In this document: positions 54,701 through 64,000 of the stretch, piece after piece
Position numbering within the stretch: position 1 is the stretch's first letter
Layout of the letters: each line of letters begins with the position of its first letter
NCBI GenBank assembly: GCA_018350325.1
Contig: JAEVLN010000002.1
Coordinates: 2,088,288-2,152,287 of the forward strand
Direction of reading: 5' to 3'
DNA: 64,000 bases
Source: Globodera rostochiensis
Lineage: Eukaryota > Nematoda > Chromadorea > Rhabditida > Heteroderidae
Position numbers and translations under genes: made by a program
The notes under the pieces: model-generated
The model's input: the letters and a program-made list of their open reading frames with translations, nothing else
The model's database searches: none
What the model was told of the DNA's origin: nothing

Positions 54701-57700
54701 TTTAAAAAGCTAATCAAAAATGTTTAAAATGCTAATGGTTTACTCAAAAATGTTTAAAATGCCAATGGTTTACTCAAAATGGTTAAAATGCCTATGGGTT
54801 TCTCAAAAATGTTTAAAATGCCAATGGTTTTCCATTCATTTGCAGACATTTTGTGCGCAACAGAAAGGAGTTGCCTGAGGCTGATTTAAAGGTGCTATTT
54901 TTGCATATTTTTGAAACAAAAACAAACGGTTAATTAATATTCCCCCCCCCCCAAAAAAATGTATTTATTTTTAATTAAAGACAATGCGCCGTTCGGCGGT
55001 GGCCGCATTTTCATTTTGCAACAAATTGGTCAACAATTTTCGCGCCCTTTTGCAGGATGCGAAGTGCCAACGGTTTGTGTTAGGCTTGGCACCACCCCCC
55101 CGACATTCGGGGAGAGAAAAGTCGGGGATCGGGGGTGAAAGGTCGGGGATCGGGGGTGAAAGGTCGGGGATCGGGGGTGAAAGGTCGGGAATCGGGGAAT
55201 TACAAATTGGCGGGGGTCGGGGATTGATCCAAGTCGGGGGATCGGGGTTGAAAGATCGGGACCGGAGTCGGGGAATTGCAAATTTTCGGGGATTAATCCA
55301 AAATTGTCGGGGTTTTTGGGATTTTGAAAGGTCGGGGACCGGGAATTCGGGGTTTAATCCAAAATCGTCGGGTTTTCACGGTGCCAACACTTAGTTTTTG
55401 CGCTCAAAATAAAATTTGTACAAAATAAATAAAATTTGTTTGCCAATTTTTTAAGCGAAATCTCCAATGTGGGCCCGTTGCTGATCATTTTCAGTGCCAT
55501 GCTCGTCCTTGGCCTGGGACGCACAATGCCGTGGTAATTTAAAAAAATATTTTTAAATCATTTTAATTTGATTAGACTAACTGTTATATAGAGTCTTAAG
55601 AGCTTTATATGGACCTAAACACAAAATATGGAATTAAAATGCCCAAAACTTTTGTTCTAAAAATTTATAAATTATGGACTAAAAAGGCCTAAAAAAGTGC
55701 CAAATACGGACTAAAAAATGGGCCAAAACTGACCAAATCCAGTCAATTTTTATGCGCTCCTATTTTGGAAAATTTTATAAAAATAAAACAATTTTTGTGC
55801 AAATTAATCGGTCTTTAGGGGAGCATTTTTGGTCAACGAATACCTAAGTCATTTTTAGGGTCATATTTTATCCGTAAAAATTTGTTTTTTTTATTATTTT
55901 TTAAAATATTATTAAAATTAAATGCATTTTTTTTGTTATTTTTCATTTTCACAATTTTCCACAGGGCTCTTGGCATTCCGTTGATTGACGACAACATTAA
56001 ACGGCACAAAGTGCCAATGTATTTTGCCATCATCAACTTCTTCAAAATCATGGGCCCCACTTGTGGATTTTTGTGAATATTTTATAAATTTATTTTAATT
56101 TAATTTAATTTTACTTTTTTAGAATTGCTGCTGCTGTCAACAAACTTTATTACACATTTCCGGGTTCCTTTTATTTTTAAACATTCTATTTTTATTTGTC
56201 AAAAACCCTTATAGGTAATTGGTATATTGTTTTCAAATTGAAGGAAAATCTAAAAATTTTAGAAATTTTTTTTTTTGCTTTTAAAAAAAGAGGACAGTAA
56301 AAATCAAATTTTATATTATTGTCTTTTTTTGCTTTTTTAGGAAAATCTAAAAATTTTCATTTTTTTTATTTTTGCATTTTAAAAAAGAGGACAGTAAAAA
56401 TTTTGCAAATTTTATATTATTTTCTTTTTTTTTTTTTGCTTTTTTAATCAATGCAAATTAAAAATTAATTAATTAAATTTTAGCCCACGCCCCCAGGGGT
56501 TTAACGCCGCAGGACCCGACTTGGATAGGCGCCTGGTGGATCGGCTTTTTGTTCATCGGCTTCATGCAAATTGGCCCTTCCATCACGCTGTTTTTCTTCC
56601 CGGAATCGTCAAAAAAAAAGTAAAAAATATTATTATAATTTAAATACTTTTTTTTTAATAAATAAATTTGATCAAAAAAAAAAACTCAGAAAATGCCAGC
56701 AAAAATCGCTTGAGGCAAAAGGCGGCGGCACACCAAATGGTCACAGTCAGTTGTTTTTAATTTATTATACAATATTTAACTTTTAAATTTAAAAAATTGC
56801 CAAAATTTAGTTTCAAAAATTGGCGGAATGCCAACGACGACGGTTGTGCCGTCGCGGAAAGAGAGGACAAAATTGACACTGTACGATCGTCATGTGCGGG
56901 CCGAAAGCTGCACAACGGAGCCCGGACTTTTTGGTGGGTAATTTAATTTTTTTAAATTTAAAAATAATTTAATTTAATTAATGCTATTTCATTTTTTCTG
57001 TCTCCATTTAAATTGAAGTTTTTTAGCCTTTTTGCGCTCCTACAGTGCCGTTTTGTCGTCAAAAGTTTATGTTGGCGCGTCCATTGCTCGCGTGTTGGAC
57101 ATTTTTGCGTTTAAAGGATATTTTGTAGGGAAAAAAATTAAAATTAAAACATTTTAAAACAAAAGTTTTTGAGAAAACTAAAATTAAAAACAATAAAAAT
57201 ATACTAATTTTTGTTTTACTAAAAGATTGCCATAAAAAAAGACTTTTTTGAATTAAAAAAAAACATTAAGAAAAGTTTTTGAGAAACTAAAAAAACAAAT
57301 CAAATAAATGTAAATTTGATTATATAAAAACTAAAAATTGTCATAAAAAACACACTTTGTGAGAATAAAAATTTCTGTTTTTTATGAATTTTCAATAATA
57401 AGTATTTACATTTTTTAAACAAAAGTTTAAATTTGATTTTGCCCCCAAGGTTTTTTTGCCCAAATTTTTGGAGAATCATTACGGTATTCCGCAGTACCGT
57501 GTCCACCTTTTCATTGCCGCGTTTGGCGTGCTTGGCTTCGCTTTGGGCACCGCAAGCGGCGGACTAATAATGCGGTGGAAAATAATTTGAATAAATAAAA
57601 ATAAAAATGTGTAAAAAAAAATTAAAAATCCGCAAAAAAGCGGAAGAAATTTTGAAATTTGTATTTAATCTATAAGGCCCGGATTTTTATGTTTTTAACA

Positions 57701-60700
57701 TTTTTTTTTCGTGGATTCCTTACCATGAGAGAAGCCCAAAAATAGTTTTTGTTTTGAAAAAAGGGCGACTTTTTAGCACATATTAAAACATATTTTGGGG
57801 GTATTTTTAGCACATATTTACTGACATATTTTAAGCTTTTTTAGAGTTTTAGAAATTCAACAAAAATTCGGAGTTTTTGTAAAAGAAAAAAATGCAATAA
57901 AAACGAAAAATGTACCCTTAAAAATCAAAAAATTTATAAACCAAAAATGCACCCCTAAAAATAATTTCATATTTTTAAAAATTTTTAAGCCTTTAATTTA
58001 CATATAAAAATTTTATTTTTTTTTAACTTTTAATTAGGACCATTTCTTGAAAGTTGATTAATTTTTGAAATTGTATGCATAATTGACTAGATTTTGCCAT
58101 TTTTTTTTTTACATATTTTGGCATTTTTTGGGTTTTTAATACATATTTTAGCATTTTTAAGCACATAAAATGTACATTTTTTGGGGTTTTTAGCACATAT
58201 AAATCCTAGCCCTATTAATCTAATTTGAAAATTTTAAACGGTTTTTTTGCATGAAAATTGGTCTAATTGTTTTAAAAATGTATTGAAATACTTCGCCAAG
58301 GAATTGAATTTAGTTTATTATTATTATCTTAATTTTTTATATTTTGCTAACTGTTGATAATAGAAAAAAGTATAAACTTTGTTTAAAGAATTAAAATTGT
58401 GCTTTTTTCAAAAATTTTAGTTTTTTTTCCACAGAAAATTGCGTCTGAATGGACGGCGGGCGGCCTATTACGTGCTGATCGCCTCCTCCCTGAACACGGG
58501 GCTGTTCATTGCCAAGTCCATGCTTGGTTGCCATTCCGTGGTGAACAGGTAAAGGAAATTAAATTTTACATTAAAAAATTTTTACGAAAATTACTCAAAA
58601 CAAACAATGGAATTAGATAATAATAATTAACAAATTTTTAAAATTTTTTTGCTTGAAAAATGCATTTTCAAAATCAATAATTTAATTCCGACGTCTGAGT
58701 TTTCCGGGTGGGACTGTCGGGGTTGGGGTATTTCGGGGTTAGAAGTGTCGGGGTTAGAAGGTCGGGGTCGGGGTTAGAAGTGTCGGGGTTAAAAGTGTCG
58801 AGGGGTGGGGGTGTCGGGGGGGGGGGGAGAAGTGTCGGGGGGGGGGGGGGGAAATCCCGAAAAATGGCCTAAATTTGCGGGGTCTGAGGACGGGATTTCA
58901 ACCCTAATTTAAATTTGTCTCAAAAGTGTCGGGCGTGTTGGGATTGCCAACGGCTTCAATTTCACGCGTGAATGCAACATTGCGTGCGGTTGCGACGACG
59001 ACACGGCCAAGCTGTACCCGGTGTGCGACACGGCCGGCAACGCGTACTATTCACCGTGCCACGCCGGATGCCGGCACGCGGAAGCGTACGGAGATGACAA
59101 ATTGGTCAATTTGACTTTAATTTATTTTATTTTAAATAAATTTCTTTTTAGTAAACCTTTTTTAACATTTTTATTAAATTAAGGTGTAAATTTTTAACCT
59201 ATTTTTGAAAAAAAAATTTTTTAAAGTCGAGAAAAAGTGTTTCTTGGGGTTTTGGGGCGTAGAACCCGGATCTGATTTCCATTTTGACCTATTTTGAATC
59301 CCGAAACCGAATTCGAACATGTTTTGGAAAACTCAAATTTTTCCAAAAATCAATTTTGTTCTCAAAATGATTCAAAATCACAAAAGTACAACGAAAATGT
59401 AAACGTTCGAATTCGAGTCCGGGGTTCGATATCGGTCAAAATGGAGGTCAGATTTGGATCCTAAAACCCATAAAAAAACCTTTTCCCGACTTAAAATTTT
59501 TTTCCAAAAAAATAAGGGGGGGGGGAACAAACTAACTAAACTGGGTATTATCTAAATTTGAATTAAAGGTGTAATTAGGTAATTAATTGCCTATTTAAAT
59601 AAGTTTTAATTTATAGTTCATTTTAGGAATAATTTGAATTAAATATGTTTTAAATTATTATTTTTTATTTATAGCGATTTTTTCCGAATAATTTGAATTA
59701 AATGTACACTATAATTAGCTATTTTAAATGTAATTTTGTCATAATTTTTTTTTAATCGATTTTTCCGAATAATTTCAATTAAACATGTAATTATTAATTA
59801 ATTAGCTATTTAAATTTAATGTTTTATATAAATTTATAGCAATTTTCTGAATGCGAATGCGTGTCGGGGGGCGCGGGTTCGGTGAGCAAAGAATTGTGTC
59901 GGGACGAATGCGTGTCCATGCGAAACGCCTTTTTTGTGCTCGTCTTCGTCGGCGCGTTCGTCGGTGGCACTGCGGTGGTGCCGGGAATGCTGCTTTTGCT
60001 TAGGTAAATTTTAAAAAAAAATTTGTTTAAAAAACTTTAAAAATATAGAATTTTGGAAAATTGAAATTAGAGACCGGACTTGAGCTTCGAGCGAGACTCG
60101 AGACGAGATTCTCGAAAAAATCTCGGATCTCGAAAAATCTCGTGAAGCTCATTTTAGTCGAGACGAGATGTCGAGACGAGATTCTCGAAAATCTCGGATC
60201 TCGAAAATCTCGACCCGGAACAGTCGAGATTTTGATGCAAATATAATTTTCTTTTTCAAAATTCTCAGAAACTTCACCAAATTTTGTAGGGGTAAGAAGG
60301 GAGAACTAGAAGCATGTCTGCAAAATTTGGTCACGGAATGTAAGTGTTAGCCTGTGTTCCAAGGTTTTGAAAATCAAAAGAAAATTCAATGCTGAGGGTA
60401 TAGTGTCTGACCATGTGCTGTCTGCCGCGCTGGGCTTGACCTATTAGTGGGGTATGAAAGAGCCAGCGAGAAAATTGTTAGAATTTTTTATGAAATTTTT
60501 CAAAAATAGTTTTTGAGAATTTTTATTCACTTTTGGGAGTGAGAGGAGGTTCGCCGCCGAGAACATTTTGAATTTTTAACTCAATTTGTTAAGAGATTTA
60601 CAGCCAAAATGGAGTATGTTCGGCGGTGCCGACAGGCGCCGCCGGGGGAATTTTTTACAAAAATTTTTGGAGTCGAGATCGAGAATCTCGAGCTTCTTTC

Positions 60701-62129
60701 GAGCGAGACTCGAGACGAGATTCTCGAAAAAATCTCGGATCTCGAAAAATCTCGAAAATTCAGTTTTATTCGAGACGAGATGTCGAGACGAGATTTCTCG
60801 AGAATCTCGCCGAGATTTTTCGAGATTTCGAGACAAGATCTCGTCTCGACCGGTCTCTAATTGAAATAATTTACATCCATAGGTATAATATTATTTTTAA
60901 AAAGTTTAAAAATTTAAATTTATGAAAAAATTCAAATAATTTACACCCATAGGTAATATTATATACCAAATGGAAAATGTTTAAAATTTAAAAATAATCG
61001 ATAATGTTTTTAAATTAAATTATGAAAAAATGCAATTTTGTTTTTATTATTTTTCGATAAAAAACAACAATAACAAATTAATGTTTTGTAAATAATGCAA
61101 GCGTAAGATTGGATTATCAGATCAAATATAAATTTAATTCAGATCAGTGCCACCGCAGTCGCGCAGTCCCGCGCTGGGTCTCCAGGGCCTTTTGGTCAGC
61201 GGAATTGGTTTAAAATTTTTTTGAAAATTTAAAAACAAATTTAAAAAATAGGCACATTACCGTCCCCCGTAATTTGGGGTTGGCTGGTTGACAGTGCATG
61301 TCTGGTGTGGGACAACGACTGCGAGAAGGGATCGTGCCAAGTAAAAAGCTTTATAAGTATATTTAAATTAAATTTATATATATTCTTAAATTCTTCTGAA
61401 AATTCCTTTGTTTCTTTTAATTTCACCGCATTTTAGATTTAAATAAATAAATTGTAATTATGAAGTTATCACTAATACTACTATGTATAATATAAGCTTA
61501 AAATAAAAGTTTAAACAATTTAAATCCGTTTTTGTGCATTTATTCTGTTTCTTTATAATAATTATATTTATTGTATAATAATTATAAATCATAAACATTC
61601 AAAATTTTAACAGTTTTACGACCCACGGCTGTTACGTTTGTACATGCATTGGCTGTACATTGTCATCCGCGGGCTGTCCTTAATTGCCGACATTTACGTG
61701 TGCATTTATGCCAAAGGATTGAATTTGCAGGTAAATTAAGTCAAATTAATTTTTTGCTTTTTAAATATTTAATAATTAAAAAAATATTATTATTAAGATT
61801 TAAATGAATACTTTATGTTTTCAAAATGTATGCTTTTATTAAAATGTTAATTTAAATTTATATTATTAAAACACAACTCTTTATTTTATTTTTTGTATTA
61901 TTAAAACAAAACTTCTTTATTTTATTTTTTGTATTATTAAAACAAAACTTCTTTATTTTATTTTTTGTATTATTAACACAAAACATTTTTTTTTATTATA
62001 AAAAAATTATAATTTAAGGAAGATGTGCAGGAGGAGGACACTGGCAGTAATTCGAATACAACAGCAAAGTCGACAAATATTTCGTTAGAAAACATTCGGC
62101 CCCCACGGGGGTTGGCTCCAAGGATTTAA
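51723..62129 (+). CDS. Organic anion transporting polypeptide (SLCO/OATP family)
   Basis: Twenty-four exons join in frame to 810 residues: 51723-51796, 51853-51932, 52036-52089, 52719-52840, 52899-53006, 53544-53669, 54207-54340, 54846-54891, 54981-55072, 55456-55533, 55965-56072, 56123-56163, 56484-56619, 56690-56739, 56811-56933, 57027-57124, 57450-57574, 58435-58548, 58927-59104, 59840-60003, 61143-61207, 61252-61340, 61614-61730, 62019-62129. The family are 12-span plasma-membrane carriers for bulky organic anions. Seen: the family signature DPTWIGAWWIGFLFIGFM (exon 13); first span FLALFTFVYFLESIGGMYMV; FLVSAHDISYVLTVVFVSFY; the Kazal-like cysteine-rich outer loop between spans 9 and 10 (ECNIACGCDDD, PCHAGCRHAE, CRDECVSM); and IGTLPSPVIWGWLVDSACLV. 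Start chosen because ATATTTTAG lies twelve bases upstream and the first membrane helix follows at once. Introns hold minisatellites, a mariner-type MITE, a tRNA-like gene and a nested transposon. Confidence 0.92.
52105..52375. repeat. Minisatellite in transporter intron 3, about 31-base unit
   Basis: About eight units of ATGCCGAATTCCGGACATTT followed by TGGGTCCNGAT are tandem. Similar CCGGCATTCCGGACCCGAA units lie in reverse near 49660-49790. The open frames on both strands here come from the repeat period and AT/GC composition. Confidence 0.88.
53195..53293. mobile_element. Mariner-type MITE in transporter intron 5, 99 bp
   Basis: The ends CCGTAAACACTCTTGTAATC and GATTACAAGAGTGTTTACGG are perfect inverted repeats, flanked by TA on both sides, the Tc1/mariner target. 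The middle has AATCCCCCA and its complement. A decayed relative lies near 7247-7340. Confidence 0.85.
53439..53464 (+). repeat. Partial upstream duplicate of transporter exon 6
   Basis: TTCGGCGCTCGAGCAGCCGC, continuing a few bases more, repeats the beginning of exon 6 (53544 onward) about 110 bases upstream, together with the preceding ATTTTATTYAATAAAAAAT. The copy lacks the CAG acceptor and breaks off, so it is not an exon. Confidence 0.8.
53905..53976 (-). tRNA. tRNA-like gene, anticodon uncertain
   Basis: The 72-base minus-strand sequence has a perfect 7-pair acceptor stem (GCCCCGG with CCGGGGC), a 4-pair D arm, A box TAGCTCAGTTGG and B box GGTTCGAGTCC. The T stem has one mismatch. A TTTT run follows five bases downstream, as for RNA polymerase III. 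The anticodon arm is poor: the best fold (TGCCC with GGGTG) leaves loop ACGGATT with C instead of the invariant U before a GGA triplet, and there is no long variable arm for serine. It may be a tRNA pseudogene or the head of a SINE. Confidence 0.65.
54360..54832. repeat. Minisatellite in transporter intron 7
   Basis: Units of AAAATGTTTAAAATGCCAAT followed by GGTTTWCTC alternate with a shorter AAAATGTTTAAAAAGCTAATC variant, roughly fifteen to twenty copies. A short GCGCGCGC run precedes it right after the donor. Confidence 0.88.
55120..55380. repeat. GTCGGGGATCGGGGGTGAAA repeats in transporter intron 9
   Basis: Three clean units of about 21 bases and several degenerate ones follow in tandem. 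A similar TCGGGGTTAGAAGTG series lies in intron 18 at about 58700-58870, and a single relative near 50745-50800. The guanine runs could form G-quadruplexes in DNA or pre-mRNA, which is an inference. Confidence 0.8.
60068..60859. mobile_element. MITE with internal insertion in transporter intron 20
   Basis: The ends TAGAGACCGGACTTGAG and CTCGACCGGTCTCTA are inverted repeats, flanked by the exact 8-base duplication ATTGAAAT (60060-60067 and 60860-60867). The arms are CGAGATTCTCGAGACGAG-type units as at 13686-13860. Between them, about 60235-60655, is unrelated sequence with the GTGTCTGACCATGTGCTGTC block and the GC hairpin (60620-60644), so at least one further insertion has occurred inside it. 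Confidence 0.85.
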
Positions 62130-62469
62130 ATTGTGCCTTTTTATTATTTTAATTCACACACTTTGTTTAATCTTTATGCCTTATTTAAAACAAAAAAAAA
62201 ACAAACAAAATAATTGGAATAAATGAATATTTTTAAAAATTAATTTAAAATTATTTTTTATTAGTTAACAGTTATTAAAGAGCCTTTTTATGAAGCCTTA
62301 AAAATTGAGGAGACTGCCACATTTCTCTGTTAAAATATATATTTTGTCATTTTTTAGAGCCTTTAGGGCATACAATATTTTTCTGTTTTAAAGTATTACG
62401 TGACACGTTGCCCAGAACAACTGTACTCTTTCCGGACTTAAACGAAACTAGATTAAAATTGCAATACTT

Positions 62470-63159
62470 CAACTTACCGGGAAACGATCAGCATCGAACT
62501 TTTTCAATTCGTAGCTGTCGGCGTCGAAATATTTCCGGCGTTCCGCCTTGAAGGCCTCGTCGGTGGATAAGAAAGCTCAGTTCAATTTTACGAGCGCCTT
62601 CTTTAGCCGTCGCCGTTGTTCCGGCACTAATCCAACAACTTCACACGGCGCAAAAATTCGGGCCTGCTGTTAGGCGCGGAACCGGCGAACAAATTTCTCT
62701 TAGAGGATGACACACGTGGAGTTTGGCACAATTTTGCGCGGGCAGACGGGCTTAATGAACGCTTTAAGCGACTGATCACTGCCAGGGCTTTTATGGCTTA
62801 TGAATTTGGCGACTGATCGGCTGGAAATTCATAAATTTATTTCGGAACCTTTAACTTACTTAGTGATTCTTTGATCTTGCTCACAGCTCTTTGTCGTGCG
62901 CGTTCGCTCTTTGCTGCAAATTTTACAGACGGCCGTCCGCGCGGCGTTCTGTTGTGCGCATTGTTAGCATTTGCCGGCGCTTGCTCCACTCGAACCAGGC
63001 ATTGCCGTTGCTCATCCAGGCGTTGATGGAGTTCAGTGTTCTGCCTCTCATCAGCTGCAAATTCCGCTGCTGGAGTCCCTGTATGACTACGCGCAAATTC
63101 TTTACTTCTGTATTTGGGGAAAAGTTTAAAAAACCCACAAAACACACCATTTTCGACAT
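62470..63159 (-). pseudogene. Degenerate coding remnant
   Basis: Several minus-strand segments look coding but are not in one frame. About 63120-62861 gives ERQNTELHQRLDEQRQ, then RGRPSVKFAAKSERARQRAV and SKIKESLS, ending at a GTAAGT donor (about 62860), with a coiled-coil-like stretch in the neighbouring frame (VKNLRVVIQGLQQRN). Lower down are FIKPVCPRKIVPNSTCVIL, SRPEFLRRVKLL, VPEQRRRLKKALVKLN and AERRKYFDADSYELKKFDAD, again before a GTAAGT. Stops and frame changes separate these pieces. I read it as a decayed member of a multicopy gene, family unrecognised. Confidence 0.45.
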
Positions 63160-63238
63160 CTTCTATTTGCCTGACAAAAGTTTCAATTGTTTTTCAGCTT
63201 CTCCTCGCCACTAAAATTTTTTAATTTATTTTTTTCAG

Positions 63239-63445
63239 GTTAACGGCATTTCGGGCAAATTTGTATTCAACGGTTGGCCCAAAGCTCACTGCAATTTTGG
63301 TTGGGGCAAAGAAAATGGAAACGCATGTAAACAATTCGGTGGCAGAACAGCCGACGACGTCAGCGCCAAACGAAGGCTTTTCTTCGACTTTTGCCCGCAG
63401 AAATGCAATAAAATTCGAAAATGCATCTCGAATAGCCGACCTTAA
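63239..63445 (+). other. Possible terminal exon, 68 codons
   Basis: After a good TTTTTTTCAG acceptor a frame runs from 63239 to a TAA at 63443. It contains NGISGKFVFNGWPKAHCNFG and, at its end, FCPQKCNKIRKCISNSRP. A second frame through the same bases is also open to 63528, and no upstream exon was found, so coding status is uncertain. Confidence 0.3.
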
Positions 63446-63698
63446 TTTTCAAAAGCAAGCCCTAAAGATTGAATTTTTCACGACTAATAATTTAAAATCG
63501 GTTTTTGCAAGAAAACGAGGAGGATTCTAACTAAAATCGGCTTCATAATAAATGAATGATCGATCAGCAATCAGTAAAAGTACTTATCGTAAGTAGAGTA
63601 TACGGAGGGCAGGCATTTTGTTGTCATCGAGTTACAGGCGACGATTTAAAATTGCTCATTTTTGGCAAATTTTTAAATGTAAACGATGTAATTTCTTT

Positions 63699-64000
63699 GC
63701 CCTACCGCATAATTGCGCCATTTTTTATATCAAATTTTTTGCGTCGACGATCAATCAAAAATCGGCGACCGTGATCAAAATCCGTCAGAAATGGCGCGCA
63801 AATATTCATTCATTCGCTACCAATTTTAATTTATTCAAAAAATCACTTATTAAAATTGCATTTTTTGCTTACATTTTTAATAGAATACCTATTACAACAA
63901 AAAAAAGTCAATTGAATTTTAACAAAAAAACAGCAAAATTCGCAAATTTTTCTTCTTTTCGCCGCCGGTTTCTCAATATTTTTTTCTTAAATTGACCCAA
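63699..64000. repeat. Right-edge copy of the transporter left-flank block
   Basis: This matches 50488-50925 motif by motif in the same orientation and continues past the window edge. See the left copy for the shared motifs. Confidence 0.88.

Overview
This is a eukaryotic window, almost certainly from a nematode; a plant-parasitic (tylenchid) species is only a guess. Coding regions are split into many GC-rich exons with GT..AG introns. Several first exons sit just downstream of a pyrimidine-rich AG, as expected for spliced-leader acceptors. The space between exons is AT-rich and crowded with small transposons, minisatellites and poly-G/poly-C runs. I assembled the gene models by hand: every listed junction keeps the reading frame, and the recognised genes match their family signatures in order.

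Layout: repeats (1-4770); an LRRC20-like leucine-rich-repeat gene on the minus strand (4771-6428); adenylyl cyclase-associated protein CAP, 12 exons (8195-12906); a repeat-filled gap; a 26-exon TFIIS-central-domain plus SPOC-domain protein of the PHF3/DIDO/Bye1 type (15135-22922); an unrecognised protein with a proline-rich block and about 23 copies of a 13-residue repeat (24470-26705); a 2.2-kb tandem segmental duplication (about 27050-31545). That duplication carries two copies of a small single-membrane-span, probably mitochondrial gene and two copies of the start of RBX2/RNF7; only the second RBX2 copy has its last exon. Then follow a minus-strand predicted secreted proline-rich protein (32241-34429), a small type II membrane protein (35220-36398), a 60-residue membrane ORF (37544-37726), a TSC22-domain gene (40145-45183), a 6.5-kb repeat-rich gap, a 24-exon organic anion transporter (51723-62129) and degenerate coding remnants at the right end.

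The genes form no single pathway: they are conserved housekeeping genes (actin turnover, cullin-RING ubiquitin ligase, RNA polymerase II regulation, a transcriptional regulator, a transporter) beside lineage-specific membrane or secreted proteins. Three features stand out. First, many miniature inverted-repeat transposons are visible with exact target-site duplications, and several unrelated ones share the same GC-rich hairpin core. Second, local tandem duplication repeatedly creates or copies exons: the SPOC gene repeats, a TSC22 15-base microexon, decoy acceptors, and the RBX2 segment. Third, the left flank of the transporter is repeated after it, hinting at a transporter cluster continuing beyond the window. 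No CRISPR array, virus or toxin gene was seen.
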